NCBI RefSeq assembly: GCF_902499555.1
Contig: NZ_CABVMM010000007.1
Location: forward strand, 62,001 to 126,000
Direction of reading: 5' to 3'
From: Mesonia oceanica
GTDB lineage: Bacteria; Bacteroidota; Bacteroidia; Flavobacteriales; Flavobacteriaceae
Length of the DNA: 64,000 bases
Below the pieces are notes generated by a model. It worked only from the letters and a program-made list of their open reading frames with translations, was not told the origin of the DNA and did no database searches. The position numbers and the translations under genes were made by a program. Below are positions 26,492 through 35,077 of this stretch, piece after piece; position 1 is the stretch's first letter, and each line of letters begins with the position of its first letter.

Positions 26492-29335
26492 TTAGTGCGC
26501 TTCCAGCCAATTTTGTCCAACACCTAATTCTACATCTAAAGGAACTTCCAGTTGAAAGGCATTTTCCATTTCTGATTGAATCATTGGTTTTAGTTCTTCC
26601 AATTCATCTTTATGCACATCAAAAACCAATTCATCGTGTACCTGCAATAACATTTTAGATTTGTAATTGCCTGCCTTTAATTTCTCTTGGATGTTAATCA
26701 TCGCCACTTTAATAATATCAGCTGCGCTACCTTGAATAGGAGCGTTTACCGCATTACGTTCCGCCCCGCTTCTCACCACGTGATTTTTCGCATTGATATC
26801 TTTTAAATACCGACGTCTTCCCATTACCGTAGAAACATAACCGTGTTCACGGGCAAATTCCACCTGCTCATCCATATAATCCCGAAGTTTCGGATAAGTC
26901 TTGTAATAAGTGTCGATTAATTCTTTCGATTCAGCTCGGCTTAAATCGGTTTGGTTGCTGAGGCCAAAAGCCGAAACCCCATAAATGATTCCGAAGTTTA
27001 CCGTTTTAGCGTTGCTTCGTTGCTCGCGGGTTACTTCTTCCATCGGGACATTAAATACCTTTGCTGCAGTAGAAGCGTGAATATCTTCCCCGTCCTGAAA
27101 AGCCTTCATCATATTTTCTTCTTTGCTCAACGCAGCGATAATCCTTAATTCAATCTGCGAATAATCGGCAGCTAGCAACACATAATTTTCATCCCTCGGG
27201 ATAAATGCTTTTCTTACTTCACGACCACGCTCTGTTCTAATCGGGATGTTTTGCAAGTTCGGGTTGTTAGAACTTAACCTTCCCGTCGCTGCTACCGTTT
27301 GCATATAATCAGTATGGATTCTTCCCGTTTTTTCTTCAATCTGTTCCGGGAGTGCATCCACATAGGTATTTTTCAGTTTTACCAGTCCGCGCCATTCAAG
27401 CACATCGGCTACAATTTGATGATCGTTAGCTAGGTAAGAAAGTACATCTTCTGCCGTAGAATATTGTCCCGTTCTGGTTTTTTTAGGTTTATCGACCAAT
27501 TTTAATTTTCCAAAGAGAATATCACCCAACTGCTTAGGAGAACCAATATTGAATTCTTCCCCAGCTTCTTCATAAATGGTTTTTTCCAATTGAAGAATAT
27601 CTTTCTCTAAAGCATCCGATAATTTTTTTAGAAAATCTTTATCCAGTCGAATTCCTTCCATTTCCATGGCAGCCAACACTCGAAGTAAAGGGATTTCAAT
27701 TTCGTTAAATAGCTTTTCGTTATTGGCCTCTTTTAATTCTTCCGCAAAAAAACGTTTTAACTGAAGCGTAATATCAGCATCTTCCACCGCATATTCCGTT
27801 TGCTCCTTTACAGGAACTTCACGCATTGTTTTTTGGTTCTTTCCTTTCTTTCCAATAAGGCTTTCAATAGAAACCGGTTGATAGTTTAAATAAGTTTCTG
27901 ATAGCACATCCATGTTATGGCGCATATCGGGATTAATAATGTAATGTGCCAACATGGTATCGAACAAAGGCCCTTTTACCTCAATATCATAATTAGCCAT
28001 CACCTTGATATCGTATTTCAGGTTTTGACCTATTTTCTCTATTTCTTCAGCCTCAAAAAATGGGCGCAGTAAATTTACGGTATGTTGTGCTTTATCATCC
28101 TCTTTAGGAATAGGCAAATAATAGCCCTTTCCTTTTTCCCAACTAAAAGCAATTCCTACCAATTTCGCTTGATGCGTATTTAAGTCGGTAGTTTCCGTAT
28201 CAAAACACACCGATTTTTGTTCCATTAACTTTCCGATAAAAATATCAGTAGCAAAACCTTCTTCAACCGTTTGGTAAAAGTGGGAGGTCTTTTCAATAGT
28301 TAAATAGCCCTGAATGTTTTCTGCAGAAATATTTTCTGAATCGCTGTCGTTTCCAAAAAGTGAAAATTGTCCTGCGCCAGCCGTTGGGCTTTTTTTCTTT
28401 TCAGAAGGAGATTGCGGAGTGGTTAAACCTTTGGTAGAAACTTCACCTTCCTGATTGTACATTTTTACAAACTGCTCGGTAAGTCTTCTAAACTCTAATT
28501 CTTTAAAAATCTCAATAACCTTTTCGGCATTGGGTTGGGAGAGTTCGTAATCATCTGCATCGAATTGCACATCACATTCGGTGAAAATGGTCGCCAGTTT
28601 TTTAGAAAGCAATCCTAATTCAGAATTTTCGATAACTTTCTCTTTCATCTTCCCTTTTAACTGATCGGTATTTTCCAACAAACCTTCCATGCTGCCAAAC
28701 TGCGCTATAAATTTTTTAGCCGTTTTATCACCAACGCCGGGAAGTCCCGGAATGTTATCAGAGGCATCGCCCATCATTCCTAAATAATCAATCACTTGCT
28801 CGGGACGTTCTACTCCAAAACGTTTTTGTATTTCAGGAATTCCCCAAATTTCTATACCATTGCCCATTCTTGCCGGGCGGTACATAAAAATATTTTCAGA
28901 AACCAATTGTCCAAAATCTTTATCGGGTGTCACCATAAACACTTGGTAGTTTTCTTTTTCGGCTTGTTTGGCCAAAGTCCCAATAATATCATCAGCTTCC
29001 AGTCCCGAAAGTTCTATACAAGGAATGTGCATGGCTTTTAAAATATCCTGAATAATGGGCACCGAATCTTTGATAACCGTAGGCGTTTCATCCCGATTGG
29101 CTTTGTAATCTTCGTAAAGCTCCTTACGCTCGGCGCTTCCATCTTTATCAAAACATACCGCTAAATGATCTGGGTTTTCCCTTTTAATCACATCAAAAAG
29201 AGAATTCATAAATCCCATAATAGCTGAGGTGTCTTGACCTTTGGAGTTGATTCTCGGGTTTTTGATTAAAGCATAATATCCTCTAAATATAAGTGCATAA
29301 GCATCGAGAAGGAAAAGTCTTTTTTGTTCAGCCAT
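26492..29335 (-). CDS. polA: DNA polymerase I
   Basis: 947 residues, full length with three domains. The 5'-3' nuclease covers about 1-290 (GLEADDIIGTLA, MGDASDNIPGLPGVGDKTA). The 3'-5' exonuclease covers about 340-530 and keeps the motif CFDTETTDL, so proofreading is likely intact. In the polymerase domain motif A is DYSQIELR, motif B RSNAKTVNFGIIYG and motif C QVHDELVFDV. Works in Okazaki fragment processing and repair. The linker near residues 305-330 is low-complexity. Confidence 0.98.
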   Translation of the reverse strand: MAEQKRLFLLDAYALIFRGYYALIKNPRINSKGQDTSAIMGFMNSLFDVIKRENPDHLAVCFDKDGSAERKELYEDYKANRDETPTVIKDSVPIIQDILKAMHIPCIELSGLEADDIIGTLAKQAEKENYQVFMVTPDKDFGQLVSENIFMYRPARMGNGIEIWGIPEIQKRFGVERPEQVIDYLGMMGDASDNIPGLPGVGDKTAKKFIAQFGSMEGLLENTDQLKGKMKEKVIENSELGLLSKKLATIFTECDVQFDADDYELSQPNAEKVIEIFKELEFRRLTEQFVKMYNQEGEVSTKGLTTPQSPSEKKKSPTAGAGQFSLFGNDSDSENISAENIQGYLTIEKTSHFYQTVEEGFATDIFIGKLMEQKSVCFDTETTDLNTHQAKLVGIAFSWEKGKGYYLPIPKEDDKAQHTVNLLRPFFEAEEIEKIGQNLKYDIKVMANYDIEVKGPLFDTMLAHYIINPDMRHNMDVLSETYLNYQPVSIESLIGKKGKNQKTMREVPVKEQTEYAVEDADITLQLKRFFAEELKEANNEKLFNEIEIPLLRVLAAMEMEGIRLDKDFLKKLSDALEKDILQLEKTIYEEAGEEFNIGSPKQLGDILFGKLKLVDKPKKTRTGQYSTAEDVLSYLANDHQIVADVLEWRGLVKLKNTYVDALPEQIEEKTGRIHTDYMQTVAATGRLSSNNPNLQNIPIRTERGREVRKAFIPRDENYVLLAADYSQIELRIIAALSKEENMMKAFQDGEDIHASTAAKVFNVPMEEVTREQRSNAKTVNFGIIYGVSAFGLSNQTDLSRAESKELIDTYYKTYPKLRDYMDEQVEFAREHGYVSTVMGRRRYLKDINAKNHVVRSGAERNAVNAPIQGSAADIIKVAMINIQEKLKAGNYKSKMLLQVHDELVFDVHKDELEELKPMIQSEMENAFQLEVPLDVELGVGQNWLEAH

Positions 29336-29432
29336 TAGGAAGTAGGTTTAGCGTTTAATATTCAAAATTACATTTAAAATTAGAAAAAGCAGGGGAAATC
29401 TTTTTTTGAATGAAGGGAAATTTGGTAGTGTT

Positions 29433-29822
29433 TTACTCTTTAGGTGATATTTTTCTATACTTTCTTTCAAAAACAGTCAATACTTTTTGATCTTTAGATA
29501 ACTTGATTTCCCTTTGCTTACCTTCTATCTTAAAATGTAGACTTCCATCTCTAAGGGAAGCTTTGTAGGGTTCTACTTTTTCATCTGTGTTATGATTGTG
29601 ATCGTGATCATGGCCTTCGTGTTGTAAAGGTTCGTGGCTATGATAAACTAAATAATCTTTACCGTCTTTTTTAATCTCCAATTTTAAGGTTCCGTAGTGA
29701 CCCGTATTTTCCCAAGTCCCCACAAAAGGATCTTTTTCTTGAGAACAAGCGGCAATAAACAGGGTGGATAAAACGAAAAGACTAAGTAAAGTAAGCTGAA
29801 GTTTTTTTCTATTGGTGTTCAT
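29433..29822 (-). CDS. Small lipoprotein with a His-rich loop
   Basis: 129 residues. Signal with lipobox STLFIAAC, then a small beta-rich domain (FVGTWENTGHYGTLKLEIKK, typical of lipocalin-like or META-type barrels). A loop contains HEGHDHDHNHN near residues 68-78, a possible metal-binding site. No close family recognised. It stands alone between polA and a divergent metallophosphoesterase. Confidence 0.75.
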   Translation of the reverse strand: MNTNRKKLQLTLLSLFVLSTLFIAACSQEKDPFVGTWENTGHYGTLKLEIKKDGKDYLVYHSHEPLQHEGHDHDHNHNTDEKVEPYKASLRDGSLHFKIEGKQREIKLSKDQKVLTVFERKYRKISPKE

Positions 29823-29942
29823 GATTTTAGGTGTATTATATTTTTGGAATAGTATATGTTGATGCAGAAGCTAGTCAATTATTTTAGTTAAAATCTGTTG
29901 CTTGCAATTTAAAAATAAAAAGCAGATTATCTTCGCAAAAAA

Positions 29943-31169
29943 ATGGAGTATATGCGTTGGGCAATTTTTATAGTGATTTATGTGGTGTTAGATATTTATG
30001 CGTTTCAGGCCATAAAAACCATCACTAAATCGAGTTGGGTTCATTATTTTTATTTGGCCATTTCTTTATTGGTATTGGGTAACTTTCTTTATCAGTTTCT
30101 ACAACCCGGACAAGGTCGGGTACTTTCAATTGCCAAAAGTTATGCGTTTGGGTTTTTGTTGTCTTTGCTTTCTGCTAAATTAATTCTAGTGCTGTTTATG
30201 TTCGGGGAAGATTTGGTACGCTTAGTGATTGGTGGAATTCGTAAAGTTTCCGGTAGCCAAGCAGAAAAAATGATTCCTTCAAGACGGGGCTTTTTAAGTA
30301 AAATTGCTTTGGGTATTGCAGCCATTCCTTTTGCTTCTTTATTGTACGGAATGTATAAAGGAAAGTACAATTACCGCGTATTAAAATATGAATTGACCTT
30401 TGATGACTTACCGGAGGCGTTTGATGGCTACCAAATCACACAGATTAGTGATATACACAGCGGGAGTTTTGATAATCATAAAGAAATCGAATATGCCGTG
30501 AATTTGGCTAATGAACAACAAAGTGATGTGATTTTTTTTACGGGAGATTTAGTCAACAATTTAGCTTCTGAAATGAAAGATTGGAAATCGCTGTTTTCAA
30601 CCTTAAAAGCAAAAGATGGGGTGTTTTCCATTTTAGGAAATCATGATTATGGTGATTATGTAGATTGGAGCAGTGCTAAAGCAAAAGCGGAAAACCTTCA
30701 ACGTTTAAAGAATCTTCAACAAGAAATGGGCTGGGAGCTGTTGCTGAATGAACATCGAATTTTAAAAAGAGGAGAAGATCAGTTAGCCATTGTAGGGGTT
30801 GAAAACTGGGGAGCCGGTGGTTTTGTAAAACACGGTGATGCCGATAAAGCTTCTGAAGGACTTTTAGCAGAAGATTTTAAAATTATGTTGAGCCACGATC
30901 CCTCGTATTGGCAAGAGAAATTGAAAAATGATCCTAAGAAATATCAACTTACCTTAAGTGGTCACACCCACGGTATGCAGTTTGGAATTGAAATTCCGGG
31001 ATGGATTAAATGGAGTCCGGTGAAATACAGGTATAAAAACTGGGCCGGGATTTACGAAGAATTTGGAAATTATATCAATGTAAATAGAGGTTTTGGTTAT
31101 ATAGGCTATCCTGGGAGAGTAGGCATTTGGCCGGAGATTTCTGTGATTAAGTTAAGAAAAAGAGCTTAA
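29943..31169 (+). CDS. Membrane-anchored metallophosphoesterase
   Basis: 408 residues. Three or four hydrophobic helices at the N-terminus (about 1-130), then a calcineurin-like phosphoesterase domain (about 150-400). All metal-site motifs are present: QISDIHSGS, FFTGDLVNN, LGNHDYG and LSGHTHGMQFG. This resembles the YkuE/YaeI group, some of which cut lipid-linked UDP sugars, but the substrate is not shown by sequence. Start may be the fourth codon (MRWAIFIV). Confidence 0.9.
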   Translation: MEYMRWAIFIVIYVVLDIYAFQAIKTITKSSWVHYFYLAISLLVLGNFLYQFLQPGQGRVLSIAKSYAFGFLLSLLSAKLILVLFMFGEDLVRLVIGGIRKVSGSQAEKMIPSRRGFLSKIALGIAAIPFASLLYGMYKGKYNYRVLKYELTFDDLPEAFDGYQITQISDIHSGSFDNHKEIEYAVNLANEQQSDVIFFTGDLVNNLASEMKDWKSLFSTLKAKDGVFSILGNHDYGDYVDWSSAKAKAENLQRLKNLQQEMGWELLLNEHRILKRGEDQLAIVGVENWGAGGFVKHGDADKASEGLLAEDFKIMLSHDPSYWQEKLKNDPKKYQLTLSGHTHGMQFGIEIPGWIKWSPVKYRYKNWAGIYEEFGNYINVNRGFGYIGYPGRVGIWPEISVIKLRKRA

Positions 31170-31240
31170 TTTTTAGAAATATTTATAATTTTAGTTATTA
31201 TTTTAACGGATTTATAATACCGTTCGTCGAAGTTGTTTTT

Positions 31241-31248
31241 TATTTTTG
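31241..31248 (+). promoter_or_regulatory. -7 element of the 31264 gene
   Basis: TATTTTTG matches TAnnTTTG and lies 15 bases before the ATG. No -33 box at the right spacing. Confidence 0.4.
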
Positions 31249-31263
31249 AGTAAATGAAAGAAA

Positions 31264-32787
31264 ATGAAAACAAAATTACGCTCCCTCTCGACTTTTATAC
31301 TTTTAAGTTTATTGACCTTGAATGTAAGTGCCCAAGTGGGTATAAATACTACTTCACCAAATGAATCTGCGGCTTTAGATATTCAAAGTACAGAAGCTGG
31401 ATTATTAATTCCTAGAATGACTACCGCAGAAAGAAATGCTATAATAGATCCTGAAACTTCCCTATTAATTTATGATACTGATTTAGGGGGGTATTATTTT
31501 AATGGAGGAACCACTGCTGACCCAGACTGGGTTTTATTGTTAACTTCTAACAATGAACGTAAAAATTTTAAATTGGTCAATGCTACCAGTGATCTAGCAG
31601 ACGAACTAACAGCGGGCGGAGGATCTACTTATGAACTTGAAGAGAATACCCTTTATGAGATTAACGGGACTGTTGTTATTGATAATCCTATTAATTTAAA
31701 TGGAGCATACGTGGTTGGTTTAGACACTAGTGAAGATGTATTGGTGAATGGTACTGGTGGTAGTCTCTTTGAGAGTACAAGCTCTGGTGGAAGCTTACGA
31801 AACTTGACTTTAAACGGAAATGACGCTCAACTTTTTAGTATTAGTGGTGACGGCTCTCAGAGTTTTATTATGAATAATTGTGTGATTGCAGGTGCTAATA
31901 GTGTAGGGTCTTTTTCTAATATGAATGTCGTATTTTTTAGTATTGTACAATTTGTAAACAATAGAGGTGGGCTTACCTCTTCAGATATTAATTCTTATTT
32001 TTTTAATTTAGCGTATTGGAATGAATCTAATTCGGGTACTTTTCAAAACTTGTCTGGTAGTTTTACCGATATTCAGTTTGCGAGTGGAAGAATTATTACA
32101 GAAACAGGAGAAACCGGTTTAGATGTAAGCTCAAACCCTACTATTAATCGATCTGCCGTGATAACCGATGTAACTTTTGATGGCGCTGGTACAAGGGTGA
32201 ATCCTTATACAGGTGCGGGTACCTACTCAGGGTATAATTTCACCAATGATTGGGAAGTTAATTGTCCTGGTATTCCAAGAGAATCTGATAATAATGCTTC
32301 TGGTAATATTTATATTCAACGAAACTCTACCACCAATAATCCTTCATTTAGTATTGCTTCCGCAACTCCTATTGATGCAAGTATAGCTGAAGGGGAATTA
32401 TTCAGGTTTTCTACCGATAATGTGAATGTTACCAACAATAATATTTTGGTTTATGAAGGTAAAGAAACACGTACATTTAGTGTAAATGGTAATTTAGCTT
32501 TTGAGCCTACCTCGCAAGGAGGAGTTACTTTATATGCGTTTTATATTAGGAGATTTGATAATGCCGGAAATTCAATTGATATTCCATTAGGAACAGAAGT
32601 ATATGAGGAAGTGGGAAGCGCTTCCAACGCGACAAGTGGAGATTATTTAGTGAGGGCGATACCTTTAAGTGGAAAAGTAACCTTGGCTCCGGGAGATTAT
32701 GTAAGGCTATATGGACAGTTAATTTCCAATTCAGGAACTGCAAGAAATAACATTAGGGTCTATTCGGTAAGTTTAACCTTAGATTGA
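31264..32787 (+). CDS. Secreted surface protein, first of two tandem paralogues
   Basis: 507 residues. Signal peptide ends at VSAQ, directly followed by VGINTTSPNESAALDI. This 'VGINT..P..sA.LdI' head is common in Bacteroidota surface or adhesin-like proteins. The middle (about 150-330) has regular strand and turn repeats such as GGSLRNLTLNGNDAQLF that suggest a right-handed beta-helix. The C-terminus is a beta-sandwich without a T9SS sorting domain. The next gene is a paralogue, so this is a local duplication. Function unknown. Confidence 0.8.
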   Translation: MKTKLRSLSTFILLSLLTLNVSAQVGINTTSPNESAALDIQSTEAGLLIPRMTTAERNAIIDPETSLLIYDTDLGGYYFNGGTTADPDWVLLLTSNNERKNFKLVNATSDLADELTAGGGSTYELEENTLYEINGTVVIDNPINLNGAYVVGLDTSEDVLVNGTGGSLFESTSSGGSLRNLTLNGNDAQLFSISGDGSQSFIMNNCVIAGANSVGSFSNMNVVFFSIVQFVNNRGGLTSSDINSYFFNLAYWNESNSGTFQNLSGSFTDIQFASGRIITETGETGLDVSSNPTINRSAVITDVTFDGAGTRVNPYTGAGTYSGYNFTNDWEVNCPGIPRESDNNASGNIYIQRNSTTNNPSFSIASATPIDASIAEGELFRFSTDNVNVTNNNILVYEGKETRTFSVNGNLAFEPTSQGGVTLYAFYIRRFDNAGNSIDIPLGTEVYEEVGSASNATSGDYLVRAIPLSGKVTLAPGDYVRLYGQLISNSGTARNNIRVYSVSLTLD

Positions 32788-32816
32788 TTATTTAAAATAC
32801 TTTATTAAGATTATCT

Positions 32817-32870
32817 GCTGTTTTTTACGCTTAAAATCAACAATCTGTTTATCAGGTAAAAACAGCTTTT
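32817..32870 (+). terminator. Possible terminator between the tandem paralogues
   Basis: GCTGTTTTTTAC (32817-32828) pairs with GTAAAAACAGC (32856-32866) with one unpaired base and is followed by four T. The loop is long (27 bases). Confidence 0.4.
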
Positions 32871-32996
32871 AGTCTTCTTATATTATTGAATAATCGAAAA
32901 AAATAAAATACACTCATAATTATATAAATATTTACTATAAAAACCAATTATTCTTCAAGTGTGATTTGGAAGAATTGGTTGTAAATAGCTATAATT

Positions 32997-34451
32997 ATGA
33001 AAAAGATATATTTTTTAATCTTGTTGATTTTTAATATCACTGTATGTAAATCACAAGTTGGTATTAATACGGCTACGCCAGATGCTTCTTCTGCCTTGGA
33101 TATTGAAAGTACCGACGGCGGAATATTAATTCCTAGAATGACAACTTCCCAAAAAACAGCAATAGTAGATCCTGCAAATTCTTTAATGCTGTATGATACC
33201 GATTTAAAACAGTATCAATATAACGAAGGAACTACTTCTACCCCTAATTGGAGAGCCATTTTGAGTGATGCAGTAAAAAGAGATAATTATAAAGTAATAA
33301 AATCTACCGCCGATCTTCAGGATGAACTAGTAGCTGGGGGAGGTAGTTCTTACCTGCTTAGCTCTAATTTTTTTTATGAGGTTAGTGGAACGATAACCAT
33401 TGATTATCCTATTGATATTAATGATGCTTACTTAGCAGGATTAGATGTTGGCGAAGATGTATTGGTGAATGCTACGGGCGGTACGCTTTTTCAAAGTACT
33501 TCCTCGGGGGGCAGCCTAAGAAACTTAACTTTAAACGGTAATAACAATCAGCTGTTTAACGTTAGTGGAGATGGTTCTCAGCAGTTTACTTTTCATACCT
33601 GTATTATGGCAGGGGCGAGTAGTGTTGGTTCATTTTCTAATTTAGGGTTAGTTTTTTTTGACCTCATAGATTTTGTAAATAATACCGATGGGATTCAAGC
33701 TTCAAATATAGGTGCCTACTTTTTTGAATTGGGGTATTGGGAGCAATCTAATGCTGGTACGTTTCAAGAACTTTCCGGTACGTTTAACGATATTCAGTTT
33801 GATAATGGTCGGATTATCGTAGATACAGGAGAAGTAGGCTTTGATTTAAGCGCGAATCCTACCGTTAACAGAGCAGCGGCTATAATGGATTTTGTTTTTG
33901 ATGGAGCTGGAACAAGGATAAATCCTTACACTGCGGGAACTTATGCAGGCTTTAGTTTTACCAAAGAGTGGGCTGTAAATTGTGCCGGTATACCTTTAGA
34001 GTCTGATATCAATGCTACAGGAAATATCTATTATGATGGTGATTTAACCACTGGTTATGCAATAAGCGTTAGTGATAATAATGCATTTAGCATTGCTACC
34101 AATGGTTCTACAGCGGCACCAAATCTATTTCGGTTTTCTTCCCCGCAAACGGGAAGGTTGACTTATGAAGGAGAAAAAACCAGAAATTTTCAGGTGAATG
34201 CTTCAGTCTCTGAAAGGGTAATCAATGCATCGGGAAATTTTTATGCTTTTTTAATCGCTAAAAATGGTGTTGAGTTAGTAGAAAGTAATTCGGTACAAAG
34301 AATCATTAATGATAGTGATATCCAGTCCGTTTCAATAACAACAACGGTGAAATTGGATCCCGGAGATTATATTGAGATTTATGCTGAACGATTAAGTGGG
34401 GGTGGGACAGATACTTTAGTGATCTTCTCTACCAACCTTACCATTCATTAA
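32997..34451 (+). CDS. Secreted surface protein, second tandem paralogue
   Basis: 484 residues. Signal peptide ends at CKSQ, then VGINTATPDASSALDIESTD. It follows the same plan as the previous gene: GGSLRNLTLNGNNNQLFNVS in the beta-helix part and FDGAGTRINPYTAG later. The proteins align along almost their whole length, with the C-terminal third more diverged. No T9SS domain. The stop codon directly abuts the stop of the convergent deacetylase gene. Confidence 0.8.
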   Translation: MKKIYFLILLIFNITVCKSQVGINTATPDASSALDIESTDGGILIPRMTTSQKTAIVDPANSLMLYDTDLKQYQYNEGTTSTPNWRAILSDAVKRDNYKVIKSTADLQDELVAGGGSSYLLSSNFFYEVSGTITIDYPIDINDAYLAGLDVGEDVLVNATGGTLFQSTSSGGSLRNLTLNGNNNQLFNVSGDGSQQFTFHTCIMAGASSVGSFSNLGLVFFDLIDFVNNTDGIQASNIGAYFFELGYWEQSNAGTFQELSGTFNDIQFDNGRIIVDTGEVGFDLSANPTVNRAAAIMDFVFDGAGTRINPYTAGTYAGFSFTKEWAVNCAGIPLESDINATGNIYYDGDLTTGYAISVSDNNAFSIATNGSTAAPNLFRFSSPQTGRLTYEGEKTRNFQVNASVSERVINASGNFYAFLIAKNGVELVESNSVQRIINDSDIQSVSITTTVKLDPGDYIEIYAERLSGGGTDTLVIFSTNLTIH

Positions 34452-35075
34452 TCAAGGTAGCTTTTTAAAAACATACCCCAAATTCGAATAGTGTTTTAAA
34501 ACCTTTGGTAAGATTTCCCGAAGGTTTTTTTCTGCCTTTAAACTATCGTGAAAAATAATAATGCTTCCGTTTTTAGCTTGGGATAAAACTGTTCGTAAGC
34601 AATGTTCAGGGGATAGGTTTTTATTGTAGTCTTCACTAATTATATCCCACATCACAATTTTGTAACCTTTTTTAAGTATTGCCTTTGCTTGAGCAGAAGT
34701 GCATTTACCATAAGGAGGCCGAAAATACGCTGTGGAGTGCCCTAACTTTTCAAATTGGGTCACATCTTGTAAATATTCATCTGTATTAACTTTCCAGCCA
34801 TTGAGGTGGTCAAAAGTATGATTGCCTATTTGGTGTGCACCCTCTCTTATTTGTTGAAGAATACCTGGGTGTTTTTCAATATTCTTCCCCAAGCAAAAAA
34901 AAGTAGCCTGAGCCCTGTATTTTTTTAGCTGTTGAAGTACCCATGGCGTTACTTCTGGAATGGGGCCATCGTCAAAAGTAAGGTAAAATACCTTTTCTTT
35001 TTTTGAAGGCAAGCGCCATAGTCTTTTAGGGTAAACAGTTTTTAAAAAAGGAACAAGTGTATTGAACCACTTCAC
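34452..35075 (-). CDS. Polysaccharide deacetylase (NodB domain)
   Basis: 207 residues, a single NodB homology domain. Motif 1 is LTFDDGP, motif 2 HTFDH and motif 3 RPPYG, so the metal triad Asp-His-His is complete. Removes acetyl groups from a glycan, possibly peptidoglycan or an exported polysaccharide. No signal peptide. Lies two bases behind the DUF2723 gene, so the pair is an operon and may act on the same glycan. Confidence 0.92.
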   Translation of the reverse strand: MKWFNTLVPFLKTVYPKRLWRLPSKKEKVFYLTFDDGPIPEVTPWVLQQLKKYRAQATFFCLGKNIEKHPGILQQIREGAHQIGNHTFDHLNGWKVNTDEYLQDVTQFEKLGHSTAYFRPPYGKCTSAQAKAILKKGYKIVMWDIISEDYNKNLSPEHCLRTVLSQAKNGSIIIFHDSLKAEKNLREILPKVLKHYSNLGYVFKKLP

Positions 35076-35077
35076 AA

